From the NCBI RefSeq assembly GCF_002288925.2, contig NW_022098022.1, positions 3,131,309-3,195,308 of the forward strand: a stretch of 64,000 bases of DNA, read 5' to 3'. Shown here one piece after another: positions 37,440 through 49,235 of the stretch. The DNA is from Delphinapterus leucas (Eukaryota > Chordata > Mammalia > Artiodactyla > Monodontidae). Positions within the stretch are counted from its first letter, which is position 1. Each line of letters begins with the position of its first letter. The translations under genes and the position numbers were made by a program. The notes under the pieces are model-generated. The model saw only the letters and a list, made by a program, of their open reading frames with translations. It did not search any database and was not told the origin of the DNA.

Positions 37440-38410
37440 TGCTTTTTGTTTTCAGGTATCTGGAGGTTTCTGTCCACAGAGAAATTGACAAGACTTTGTA
37501 GTTATCAATTCCGTCTTGAAGAAGTGCTTTTTCCAGCTTTGCAAAGTTTGCATAATTGAGTTCTGTAGCTCCTCTTCCAGAGTGGCACCATGGAAAAGAC
37601 TAGATAGTTCTTTCAACAGCATCTGTAATGGTGACCTCGGGGTCTTAAAAATGTAAAGCTGGATCTCATAAATGTGGCCAAAAAGATCCAAGACAGAGAA
37701 ACGCTAAAAGAAATCCTTCTTCCTGAATTATTCTGAAATTAAACAATCTTTTTTTTCACAAAATAATATTTATCCCCAAAGATAAGTTTTAAGACATGTT
37801 CTATTTTGTAAAATACATTGACCATCTGCATACTAGGCAAGAGCATTCATTATATGTTGTCCTTCAGTTTTCTTAGAGATTTCTTTAATCAAGACTTTCT
37901 CATGACCCTGATTGTGAAGTTGAGATTTCTCAACTGTAGGAAAAACACATTTTGGTCTCACTAGCAGAGGCAATGATGACAATGGATATTCACATAGAAA
38001 GAATGAGTCACAAAGCCGTCTGCAGTTGTACCCTTCATTCACGTAGCAACATTAGATGTAATACACAACGCCACAAGTTTGTCATCTGAGCTCAGAGTCA
38101 GGAGACTTTTCTTCCAATCAAAGTTTTTCTCAAGAAAGAAATGATTCATGACTTTGAATTTATCGGCTGCCTTTCTTGTTTCCACAAGGGCATCACAAGA
38201 TAGAAATTCTCCTTTAATATTCAGCGTATCCTTAGATGGAGGCTTAGAAACTGGGTTACTGAGAAGTACCAATACTTTTGTGCAGGTACCTGCTGAGAAG
38301 AAGTGGCACAGCTGAGACATCTACCATGACCTACTTCAAAATATTGAAGAAAGACCAGTGATTCAGAAGTGATGACATCATTTGGCAGAGATACTACTTC
38401 CATTTCCTAC
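37440..38410 (-). pseudogene. hAT-superfamily transposase relic (Charlie/ZBED-like)
   Basis: Four consecutive minus-strand frames at 38221-38403, 38039-38320, 37833-38042 and 37452-37691 read like a single broken protein. In the first, EVVSLPNDVI resembles the 'SNDTISRRI' motif upstream of the hAT catalytic core. In the second, IKGEFLSCDALVETRKA followed by HFFLEKNFDWKKSL resembles the conserved 'IKEEFLFCEPL..TTKA ... NFF....FDWKEKL.SLCTDGA' region of hAT-type domesticated proteins (ZBED/SCAND3/GTF2IRD2 group). The catalytic TDGA context is degraded to SSDD, and stops and frame changes separate the parts. The two downstream frames are less certain. It is either a Charlie-type transposon remnant or a decayed copy of a domesticated hAT gene. 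No introns, poly-A tail or terminal repeats were identified, so I cannot decide. Confidence 0.5.
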
Positions 38411-38989
38411 CCTACTTAAATTACGAAATAGCTAAGTCACATCCAGGATATATAAATTTACCATGCTCTCTCCAATATCAAGTGACTTCTTTTGGTTTGC
38501 CATCCAACCAGTGACCCTGAAGGATAATTCACATGAAACCTTTTGGGTAAAATTCCAACTTCTTGAAATGCGGCCATTTTCTTCCAGAAAAGTTACTTTT
38601 TCTGTTAGCTTTTAGCTTCATGCCTGCCCCCACCAAACAGTACCATAGCTTGTGGTTCCAAGTAAATATGGAAAAAATAAGTATGATTTCTGGTGCTTTT
38701 CTTCTATATTTTCCAATATATACATAAAGACATGCCACAGTTATAATGTCTGGTCAGTACATTTTTCTTCAAATTTTTCAAGTGGACACTTAACAGATAT
38801 TGCTATAAAAATGACTACCACTCACATGATTGTAAACAGTGTCAAAAGTTATTCTATAGTCTGGAGTGAAATAAAACATTTATAATATTATGTGTTTGTT
38901 TTCAGAGGAGTAGGAAAGAAACTGGAGAGAAAAAAAAACCCCACACCTGGTAATTCATGGACCCCATGAATTATATTCCTAGATTCTGT

Positions 38990-39170
38990 AAGTACAAGAT
39001 TTGAAATCTGGTTTATTACTCACTGGCTGTGTTCACTTAAGCAAGTTACTTAAATTTACCAAGCCAGTTTCCTCAAATATAGAATGAGCATAATCATATC
39101 TATCTCATTCTCACAAAAATGAAAGGATATAATTAGGTAGAGTGCTTAGCAAATATCCGGTAAAGAGGTA
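38990..39170 (+). mobile_element. MIR SINE, sense
   Basis: 'tattactcactggctgtgtt', 'cacttaagcaagttacttaa', 'ccagtttcctcaaatataga' and 'tgaaaggatataattaggta' match MIR core to 3' end in order. Confidence 0.82.
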
Positions 39171-40075
39171 CACTATAAAAAACCATTTTCTTCTTTCTGC
39201 CTTTCCTTATACATCAACTTACATTTTCCTCTACATTCCCCATTGTTTGAAGTCAGGTCTTTCCTACAAAAATTGGCAAAGCTCAGCATTTAAATATTTT
39301 AGATTCTAGGATAGTTTCTGGATTGTAAGCAAGTTGTCACAGTACTGTAATGCCCTTGTGCTTAATAGCACCATTTATTCTTCTGAGAGATTTATTGCTG
39401 GTCCATGATCTTCTAACTCCTTCATGCTTTGGTTGAACCTATGCTACATTCTATACTTCTGACTCAGTATTCAGGGTCCTGGGCTCTAGTCTCTAATCTT
39501 TGTTCACAGCTCTACCTAAGTCTTTCTCTGGAAGAGTACCCAGTGATATTCCACTGAATAGGCACATTTCCACAGGATCCAATTATTTAATGCACTATGT
39601 TTCTTCTATCTTGTTCCCAAACTCTTTTTCAATATTTTATCATACGGTCAATTAAAAATTTTAAAAGCCAATTGTTGAGTTTTCACATTATTATTTCAGC
39701 ATTTATTCTCCTTTCTGTTTTATTCCATCTGCCTATGTCATAATGAATAACTTATTTATCCAAGAAAATTGATCCATTTACCAGTATATCTGCCCAAATA
39801 GTTGGATATAAACTGGAAAGAAAAAAGAATTGTATCTGCTAGTCTATGGAGAAAGGGTGCCAGCATGTTCTCTTTTTGCATCACACTGCTGCCTAGACTT
39901 CAATGGCTACTCATGGTCTGCCTGGTTACATCCACTCTGACTTGTGGAAACGCTTCCCTTCCTTTAACAGGAGACATAAGACTAACTGAACGTTTCTCTA
40001 GTTGCTTCTCACTTTGCTTTAAGCAAAGTGAACAAATAATATTACAGACAAAGAATTGAGGATAGGGGAAAAAAG
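39170..40075. other. unassigned DNA, no gene seen
   Basis: No recognised repeat or domain. The 85-codon frame at 39802-40059 has no known family. Confidence 0.45.
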
Positions 40076-40079
40076 AAAG

Positions 40080-40700
40080 AGACAGAAGGTACTATTTGGA
40101 TGAATTACATGTCTTGGTGCTATCAGGGCCCCAGGATTTCTGTGATGTCAAAAGGGGAAGTATTTGGATTTTCAGTGAACAATTGTGTCCTGACCTCTTA
40201 GTTCCAAAAATTCGAGAAAAAGAATATTGTTCAATCCTGATATATAGGGATGCTATGGTGTTCTACTGTAATACCACTCCCCAGAACCTTCCAGAATCAA
40301 AGCATGCATCCCTCTGGGTGCTGGGACCATTGACGATTGTACCACGGCGTTGCCTCTTCTGGTGACCATTCATTGATGAAGGGATTTTCTGGCTGAAGAT
40401 GATATCCCTTTTTCTGTGGTCATCTGCGTCCTGTTACAGGATGTTGTGAAGTGTAGAGATCCAGCTACCAGGCTGTAACCAGGGACAATTTCATAAGCCA
40501 TCCTAGCTCCAGAACTACCTAAGTGATCAACTGAGGTATTTGTCGTCACCGTCCAGCAACCCAGCATCTCCCTAGTAATCCTGCTTTCTGTTCTTTGCCT
40601 GGGAGTTCATCCTAAGATCACTCCCTATTAAACTTCAAGCACACAAATCTCCATCTCAGAGTCTGTTTCCCAGGGAAACTGACCTGCAACAATATATGTA
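40080..40700 (+). mobile_element. LTR-like old element, sense, family unresolved
   Basis: The right end carries 'cctattaaacttcaagcaca', then 'caaatctccatctcagagtc' and 'tgtttcccagggaaactgac'. This is the typical 3' end of several old LTRs, with an AATAAA-like poly-A region followed by 'tccttgtctcagggtctgct'. The left part (from about 40080) is assigned only by adjacency. Frames at 40096-40365 and 40370-40567 show no viral domain. Confidence 0.35.
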
Positions 40701-43010
40701 TGACATTTCACAGAAATGTAATGAAGTTTCCTGCATGGTTGTATCATATGAAGCTTTTCAGGGGCTTATATTGGATAAACAGTAAGAGCCAGGGTTATTG
40801 CGATGCCAAAATAATTGTGATCCAAAAAAGCATTTGGTAGAAATTAAGGTAAGATGTAAAACAAGAGGTGATGTTTCATTGTTCTGTTTATTGGACCCTA
40901 ATAGGAGATAAATATATCAGAATTAGATAACAAGTTCATGATATGACTCCATAGAACTAAGCAACAGTATTTTATTCTTTGAACTTGTATGATGCTCTCT
41001 AGTTCATTACAGGACGATTAAATTTGAAGGTAAGAGGGAATAAATGAGATGATCAAAGATAAATCTTGGACATAGAAGAGACTCTGAGGGGATCTCCAAG
41101 AGTAAACGGCATGTTCTGTCCACTTCTGAGTTAACAGCACAGTACTGTGATGGGCCGTAGTAAAAGCTAAACGGATATCTATTAAACCGGAATAAAGCAG
41201 GCCCTACTCTCTCTCTCGTCACTCTAATCTTGCTTAGCATTCTGGTTGTACTTATTTATCTGGGTTTTGGGAAATCACTCTTTGATTAAACAAGTACTAT
41301 TTTCTGCTGCACATGACTGCCAAGGGGCCCTTAGACACATAAAAGGCTCCAACATTTAGAGTGGCCCCTCTAGCGATGTAAACTCTGGTGAGAGTGAGTG
41401 GTTGAAAACCCTGCCTGCCAGTCTCCCGGCCAGTGTCACAGCCGTGGAAAGGAGGGCATATGACCCTGCAGGTTTTAGTGCTTACTTGCTATTATCTCCT
41501 GCCTTGAAGATTCATAAAATAGGACTAAGAACACCTCCATCCCTATTACATCCAATTAAGGTTCCTATTTGATGAAGTACAATTTGTATAGTAAATAGAC
41601 TGTAAAGTAGAGCAAAATAGGCAGGAAATCATTAAAAATTAGATGCAGTAACAAAGTCAAGTATTTGAGGGAAATTATCTTAGGGAAAAATGAACTGATA
41701 TTTCAAGTTTTTAAAAAGGCAATTGTAAGTTACACAAAAGAGCTTGATGAATTTAACATTCCTTCTAGATTAGATACATTTTTATAAGAAATAAATACCC
41801 TGTGCCTGGACATGTTTTAAAGTAATACTTTAATTTTGATTCATGATAGACATCAGTATGCTTTAAACAGCATATGGACAAGGGTAACTCGACTTCAAAG
41901 AGAAGAAATTTAAGTCTCATTTGCACTTGAGAGGAGGCACATGAAGGACTGCAGTCAATACAGAGGAGTTCATTGTACTTCTGTGTTAAGTATTTGATAT
42001 ACTCTCTTGAAAGTTTAGTCACATCCTTCATTTGCATGAAGAATTTTTCTTAAATGTCAGAAGTGAGATATGACAATCAGTATTCTCTTTGATTAACATG
42101 TCCAAAATTTTGCTTGACTTTAAATGAAGATATGCAATAGTAACTCACTTCAAAAATGTGAATGTGGTCTTTATAAATTGAAACAAAAAATCCATACTGA
42201 CAGTTAAGATCAGAGTGCCTTACCTTGTACATAGAGATACAGTGCTAAAATATATATTTTGCCATCTTTCAGACATTTTCTTATACTGCCATTATTAAAA
42301 TTCATTATTCAAAGTAGAGTGTTGCCTTTTTTAAAAATGTCTTTGTACTTTAGTGAATTCATGAGCCATCTTTGTCTAAGATATAATGTAAGAGACGATT
42401 TTCTGGTAGTAATAAAATTTAAATAATATTTATTTTGTAGAAAGCTATTACATAATTGAAGTATTCTTATAACTGTCATAAAGCATCAAATGCCTAGTGA
42501 CACATTCACACACATATCTGAGTTGTTTCATGTGTGAATGTGTATACACCCACATATGTATAATTACTTTGTAATTATCGACAGCCCCAATGGTTTTTAG
42601 TGGAGTAGGTCATTATATTGAGAGACTGTTCATATTCAGATGTTTGATAAGAATTCCTAAGACATGTAAACATACATTCAGTTAATATAGAAAATTGTCC
42701 TCACTGTTATAGAATATCTCGTGACTAATATGCCTATACCCAAGAAATATAAACTAAACTGGGTATGTATAAATATATTCAATACGATCTTAAATCTGCT
42801 TAATAATTGAAAATCCATATTTATACTCCAGTATGCATAGCTCTATTTCATCCTTAAATGCATGGTATCACCTCACGTTTCTTACACGCTTAACCCAGTT
42901 TGAGTGAACTGGCAATTGACCGGTTAGTTATTATCTAGTCATTAAAAAGGATTCTTTGCTTAGCTTTGTGTCTGGGACATAGTTATTGACTGTTCCTAAG
43001 AGCAGCTTAA
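40701..43010. other. unassigned A+T-rich DNA, no gene seen
   Basis: About 2.3 kb without a recognised gene or repeat. The frame at 41765-42037 on the minus strand has no recognised domain. Confidence 0.45.
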
Positions 43011-43022
43011 GAAGTGATCAGA

Positions 43023-43538
43023 TGACCCAGCAATCCCACTCCTGGGCATATACCCCGAGAAAAGCATAGTTCAAAAAGACACATGCACTCCAATGTTCAC
43101 TGCAGCACTATTTACAATAGCCAGGTCATGGAAGCAACCTAAATGCCCATCGAAAGACGAATGGATAAAGAAGATGTGGCACATATATACAATGGAATAG
43201 TACTCAGCCATAAAAAGGAATGAAATTGGGTCATTTGTAGAGACGTGGATGGACCTAGAGACTGCCATACAGAGTGAAGTAAGTCAGAAAGAGAAAAACA
43301 AATACCGTATATTATCGCATATATGTGCAACCTAGAAAATGGTACAGATGAACCGGTTTGCAGGGCAGAAATAGGGACACAGATGTAGAGAACAAACGTA
43401 TGGACACCAAGAGGCGAAAGCGGCAGGGGGGTGGGATGAACTGGGAGATTGGGATTGACATATATACACTAATATGTATAAAACAGATAACTAATAAGAA
43501 CCTGCTGTATAAAAAATAAAATTAAATTAAAAAAAAAA
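43023..43538 (+). mobile_element. 5'-truncated L1 (ORF2 end and 3' UTR), sense, with TSD
   Basis: The element starts in the ORF2 C-terminal coding region ('tgacccagcaatcccactcc') and passes 'atggataaagaagatgtggc' and 'acctagagactgccatacag'. It has a 3' UTR with 'gggattgacatatatacact', then 'gaacctgctgtataaaaaat' and an A-rich tail. Flanks gaagtgatcaga (43011-43022) and gcaatgatcaga (43539-43550) match at 10 of 12 positions and look like a decayed target duplication. Its 3' UTR type differs from that of the full-length copy at 49236-56312. Minus-strand frames at 43071-43330 are shadows. Confidence 0.88.
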
Positions 43539-44024
43539 GCAATGATCAGAGGGAAAGAAAACGCTGACCATCATCCTCCACATATGTCTCCACAGATTAA
43601 GTTCTGAATTGCTTCCACTTCAAACATGCATAGAAGAGTCAAGCGACACCGGACTATGTGTAACTCCTGTGCCATTTGTTCTAGTAGTTATACTGTACCA
43701 ACTCCCACAGATGAATGGTAAAGCATATCTCCCTAGCTTCTCTCTCTGCTCCAAGTATAAATGATATACATTCTTGAATCTCTTTAGTTTTCTTAATGAT
43801 AGGCTAATTAGGTTCAGTGATAATCTCATTAAAAAATGACTTTAAGTCCCACTGGGAATGCTATAGCTCTTTAAAGACAGTGAAGAAAGTAAAAATACTC
43901 ACTATTTTAATTAATACGAAAGGTATATGTTATTTAAGTCTAACGATAGGTGTTCTTTCATCTTGTCACTTCAGCAAGAGCATGACCTGAATTAACCCCT
44001 ACTAAGCACCCTCCTTCTCCTGAG

Positions 44025-44165
44025 GTAATCCATCATCCATTTCCTCTTTGTTGTTAAATTACTACTCATCTTACAAGTCTCTTTTCAAATACCACCTCCT
44101 TTGCTCGATTTCTCATCCATGCAGTGCTGGCACCTAAAACTTTACCATATCTCTATATTTAAAGT
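44025..44165 (+). mobile_element. possible L2 fragment, sense
   Basis: 'ctactcatcttacaagtctc' then 'ttttcaaataccacctcctt' follows the sense L2 block 'cctttaggtctcagctcaaatgtcacctcct'. Weak and short. Confidence 0.4.
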
Positions 44166-44659
44166 GTGAGCAGAGGAAGAGTAGTAGTACCCGTCCGCAA
44201 AACAAGGTTAAAAATAACATGGATAGAGTGAGAAATGGAGGTAGTGTTAAAAATGCTCAGGTTGAAAAGATAACGCTAAAAAGAGAAGCACAAAAAGGCA
44301 CAGAGAGGTCAACCATACAAGAACCTGTGGTGGGGATCAGGCAAGGCTCTGGTTTCCTACTTTAGTGATAAATAGCCTAGTGGCACTCTTATCAGTTTTA
44401 CACAGCAGATTCCACACAAGACTACAGGTGAAGAAAAGCTCCCTTGAACTAAAGCAAAACAAAACAAAAGTTTGTGAAATGGTCACATAGTTAAGAGCAT
44501 TGTAAAATCAGTCATTAAGATTGGGGATGCTACACTGCACCATCTTCATTAACTTGCTATTTGATTTTGTGCTTTAACCATATATACTGAGGAATTTGAA
44601 ACAGACTGGGCTTTAGATGTCTTACACTCGTAATTTTGATTATATGAGATTCAGCATAA

Positions 44660-44900
44660 CACTGGTTAGTTGTACAGGCTCTGGAGAGGGTATACTTGAA
44701 TAAATAGCTTGGTTTTAAGATTTACTGGCTGTGTGACTTTGCAAAATTTACTTAACCTTTCTGTGTCTGTTTCTTCTACAGTAAAATGCTGACAATAAAA
44801 TGACCCAACTTATAGGCTTATTGTGAGAATTAAATGAATATTTTAAAAAAGATTTGGAATATACCGACATGGTAGGTGATATATGGTTGCTGTTAATCAC
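44660..44900 (+). mobile_element. MIR SINE, sense
   Basis: 'tgtacaggctctggagaggg', 'ttactggctgtgtgactttg', 'cttaacctttctgtgtctgt' and 'gcttattgtgagaattaaat' match the MIR consensus order nearly end to end. Confidence 0.85.
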
Positions 44901-45479
44901 AGCCATATAATTAAAAAATTCAGTAGAAAGGCAGTATAAACTCCAATGCCTAGGGTTAGAGGAGTGAAGGGAGCTTGTTACTATTTCTGTGGATCCCCTC
45001 ACACTGGAGATCACAGTGTTACCCTCACATCTAGACTTGAGGATAGAAGCTCAGCATTAGAGGGAATCTATAAAATCTAGTACAAATTGAGCCAATCCTG
45101 GTGCCTTACAACTGTTCCCACCAAGTTCATGCAGACATGCAACTGAAAGTTTGAGCATAGACTGGGAGGATTAAATTACAATTTCCCAAGGGACTGAAAT
45201 ACATTTATGGATACTTTCTCAAACTAACTGGACCATGAAAGGCAAAATTGTGAAATAATTTTGTTTTTCTTCCCACCATCCTTTTCCAAGCCTACTATAT
45301 TGGATTTCTTGTCTCTGGTGTTGGAGAAAATATGGGGCAGAAGGCAAAGCTTTCCAGTCACTCTCAATCACATTTTCAGAAATTAACAACCTAGCCCAGT
45401 GTAAATGAAATATGCATCACTGTTCCAATTAAAAAGTCTCTACTTCCTAAGAGCTCCCTGACAAATCAATGTTCAGAAA

Positions 45480-46460
45480 TCAGCAGTGGAAAAAGAGGTT
45501 CCAATTTCTTCCTCTTTTCTTGTTCCACATCAATCCTACTTCCTCTATCCAGGGTCGGGCAGCACAATTTGGGGTAAGGGCATCAAAACGTATCGTTTGA
45601 ATGCTGCCCTTATCGTCTGATGTTGAAATTCCCTGATTGGTTGATATCCAAATACTGGCTCCTTCTTTTATGGGATGTTTTCTCGATTCTTCAGAGGTGC
45701 ACCCTTGTGTAATAAAGTATTTGGCTGGCATTTGTTCCAGGTTCCTAGGAGGTAAACTCTAAACCTCTGGAATCTAAGCCCAAGTGATTAGAATGTCTCT
45801 GTTTTTCATAGTCGGCCCCTCAGACCACAGTTGATAATTTATGCTGATGAGGTGATCCATGGAGAGCCCCTCTGGCCATGCCAGAAAGACCACCCATGTG
45901 ATTAGAGGGTTGGGGCTATGAGTCAAGTGATACCAGCCTGACCTCTGGGGAGGGGACAAAGGTTGGAGGTTGAGTTCAATGACAGGGTCCGCATGACTCA
46001 ATCAATCACTCCTATGCAATGAAGCCTCAGTAAAGTTCTTGACACTGAAGCTTGAGTGCACTTCCCTGACTGGCAGTACTCTTTTGAATATTGTCAAACT
46101 TTCAGGCTGGGAAGCTCACACATTCCTGAAGCCGACAGAAGCTTCCTAGAACCCTCCCAGACCTCCCTTTATGAGTCTTTCTCTCTGGCTGATTCCAATT
46201 TGCATCCTTTTGCTCTAATAACTGTAATCACATAGTGCTTTTCTGAGTTCTGTGAGTCATTCTGGTAAATTACTGAAACTGAGGGTGGATATGGGAGCCC
46301 CACATTTGTGGCCTGCTGGTCAGAAGGGAAAGTGGCCCAGGACCCCTGAGCTTGTAGCTGGTGTCTGAGGTGAGGGCAGTCTTGCGAAGGACTGTGCCTT
46401 AACTTGTGAAATTTGGCAAACTCATCTATGGGCACCTTCCATTGACACCATTCCTGGTAC
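45480..46460 (+). mobile_element. endogenous retrovirus LTR (ERVL-like), sense
   Basis: A roughly 1-kb LTR-like segment. It carries 'gagcccctctggccatgcca', 'gaccacccatgtgattagag', 'tgaagcctcagtaaagttct', 'tctccctttatgagtctttc'-type text, and a poly-A-like 'gctctaataactgtaatcac' followed by 'gagttctgtgagtcattctg'. The end has 'gtcttgcgaaggactgtgcc'. I recall this order from a mammal-wide ERV LTR but cannot name the subfamily. Neither a TG start nor a duplication was pinned down, so edges are approximate. Minus-strand frames at 45480-46435 are inside it and have no viral domain. Confidence 0.6.
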
Positions 46461-46625
46461 AGGTGATGTCCGCTTAGGGACCCTGGAGAGCCACTTTATT
46501 CTGGGGGTTTTAGACTGCTTGGCTTGTGCACATGTCTTTTTACAGTATCAGTTCTGGATGATGTAAGATACCTACTAATTTCAGCCTCCAAACCTTAGAA
46601 GTGTGGGCCACCTCCACTCGAGTCC

Positions 46626-46653
46626 TACTTCCTTCTTCTGTCCTCAGGTAAGC
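46626..46653 (+). promoter_or_regulatory. recursive-splice-site-like motif (zero-length exon)
   Basis: A pyrimidine tract (46625-46645, almost all T and C) ends in CAG, immediately followed by GTAAGC. The junction is at 46647/46648. This acceptor-donor fusion is the form of recursive splice (ratchet) sites used in very long introns. It is an isolated motif, with no transcript or exon evidence in the window. Confidence 0.3.
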
Positions 46654-47519
46654 TCCAGAGTCTCACTTTTACACCCTTTTCAGGAGAGCCAGGCACACTT
46701 TCTGTGTCTTCTGAACTTAAGGGGACAGATGTCAAGTTCCACCAGTTTTATGAAATGCTAGTCTGACAAAGAGCATTCCTCTACACCAGGGGCTGCAGGG
46801 AGAAAATGCCCAGAACTCTTATAACACTTTCTAAAGAAATAATCATTCATTCTTATTATTCTCATTTTCTTGATTTTTCTATATATTGAAAAATGGGGGG
46901 TGGGTGATGGACTTTGGTCCATCTGGTACTGACTTGTGCAGCAATCTGGCACATTTCTTTAGGAAGTGAGAGTACCTAACATCTGGTATTCTGATTCCAG
47001 ATAAGCAAATACGGAGACAAAAAACAGTCATTTAATTTCCTGATGCACATTTGGCTAGGCCCAACTGTGAGAAATAAAGATTTACCTGAAACTTGCTTAA
47101 TGCTTCTAAGTGCTTCGCAAAGTATTTTGGGAGATACTAATTCCAAAGGATGTTCATAGTTGTTCTCTAAGTGTAAAAACATTCCATGGCCTCATAAACT
47201 TGGAAAATTCTGGGTTAAACATATTAAACAATTTTCATTTTGGCAAGACCGCCTAGATTCTTTAATAATATGTTGGAAATTTCCAAGTGTTTGACATAAC
47301 ATGTTTTCTAAAATTACTTGATTATAAGGACATTTTAAAAAGTAACAGCTGATGGGACAGTTCCATGATATATCAGACTGAAAAATGAGGTATACATCCT
47401 CTCTTATTCATCTTTTAAAAAAATTCTTTGTGGTTAGGTAGTTTTCGTTTACTCACACTTCTCAATGGCAGCCTTCAGCTGATTGAAAAATTAAGTTATG
47501 CTCATTCTTAAATATTTTC

Positions 47520-47975
47520 TTTCAACAGATGAATAAAGAAAATGTGAGAGATATATATATATAATTGAATATTATTCATGAAAAAGAATGAAGTAATGCC
47601 ACTTGCAGCAAAATGGATGGACACAGAGATTATCATAGTAAGTGAAGTAAGTCAGACAAAGACAAGTATCATATGATTTCACTTATATGTGGAATCTAAG
47701 AAAATGAACGTATTTACAAAACAGAAATAGACATAGAACACAGACATGGAAAACAAACTTATGGTTACCAAATGGGAAAGGGGAGGGAGAGGGATAAATT
47801 AGGAGTTTGGGATTAACATATATACACTACTATATATAAAATAGATAAACAACAAAGACTGTATAGCACAGGGAACTATATTTGATATCTTGTAATAATC
47901 ATTTTGCTCTATACCCGAAGCTAACACAACACTGTAAAACAACTATACTTCAATTTAAAAGAAAAAGGACTATCC
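47520..47975 (+). mobile_element. 5'-truncated older L1 3' end, sense
   Basis: 'gaataaagaaaatgtgagag', 'cagcaaaatggatggacaca', 'gtgaagtaagtcagacaaag' and 'tgatttcacttatatgtgga' cover the ORF2 end. The 3' UTR has 'agggaactatatttgatatc' and 'actgtaaaacaactatactt' before a short A-rich tail. This is the older cetartiodactyl 3' UTR type. A short (TA)n run lies at 47550-47562. Confidence 0.85.
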
Positions 47976-48779
47976 TGGAAGGATATGGAGTTTCTTCCAG
48001 AGTCGATGGAGGCATTGAAGAAGCAGACATCAAGAAGGTGGGAACTACAGCAGGATCCAGGCCAGCTCTTCAGGACCCCCAGTGCAGGTTAATCAGGTGT
48101 AGCTGCTGCATTAAGATTCAAGTTTATGGGAGAGAGAGTCTGGCCTAGATTGGGTCTCGTTCCTCCTCACGTACCAGTGGTGTTTGGTGCAGACTGACTG
48201 ACCTTTCCCCCCAATGGAACTAATGAAAGTTCCTCAAAAGAAGTGTGGAGTTCTGTGGTACAGACAGCTCACTGTCTATCAAACATCTTCCCTTTCACTC
48301 TTCCTCACCAAAACTGTGTTCTGTGCTAAAAAGATGTTTTACTGCCTCTCTTTCAGATATGTATGGGCAGCCGTGCAACCCGAAACTAAATAAATGCTTC
48401 TTGAGTGAGTGCATGAAAAAATATTTTCTGTGGCCCATTTCTTATTTGAAGTATTTTGAGCATCTTCACTATTAAAGATTTTATCTTCTCTTAAATGAAA
48501 CACAGATGTTACAGTATTCAAGTGTGCCTTGGTCAGAATAGGGTAGTGTGATAGCATCAGATCTTTAATTCTATATAGTCTATACATTATTTTTAGGGTG
48601 GGTAATCCCTTTACCTAGTTGACCAGTAATAATTTATAGTTAATGAAAAACACATTAAGTAGAAAACTCTAAGCTTTTTACAGACATTTAGCTAACAATC
48701 ATTCCTCTTCCATCCTTTATTGGTGCACAGTACTTATGTCAAGAGCACTAATTTGGCAACTGCTTTTGGAGCTTGAAAA

Positions 48780-48905
48780 ATGCAGAGTCAAATTCATTTC
48801 ACAGATGAGAAAAAATAAGCGGAAAAATTTTCGTTGTCCAAGGCCATTTAATACATCCTGTCTGGCTCAGTGATGTGGTATTTCACTAGGGTATGGCTTT
48901 TCATC
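48780..48905 (-). mobile_element. possible MIR core, antisense
   Basis: 'catttcacagatgagaaaaa' and 'ttttcgttgtccaaggccat' resemble antisense MIR ('ttttacagatgaggaaactg ... ttgcccaaggtcac'). Only two blocks agree. Confidence 0.4.
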
Positions 48906-49223
48906 TTAATTAATTTTTACATTACTTGAGGTCTAGGAACTATATTTTTCCACTTCGCAATTTTAAATCTCATGATAATTGCCAAATTCACATTTTCTGT
49001 ATAAATGAACACATGAAAAATATTTTTACTCCAATACAATTTGACCAATTATTAAATACAAATGACAAATGATGCTTTTAAAAGCATAATCATAAATTGA
49101 ATTGTAGATGTGGACAACTGCTAAGTTGTTTAACATATTTTTACGTTTAAATATCTAAGCAGATTAACAGTACATACTGCTTTTAGACTTCAGGGCCTTA
49201 CACCACCTACTGCATCAATCAAC

Positions 49224-49235
49224 AGTGGATATCTA
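49224..49235. repeat. left target duplication of full-length L1
   Basis: agtggatatcta. The partner at 56313-56324 is agtgggtgtcta (10 of 12 identical). Confidence 0.65.

Noticed and set aside
40096..40365. 89-codon frame considered as an ERV coding remnant
   Set aside because: No gag, pol or env motif could be seen. The region is only tentatively LTR-like.
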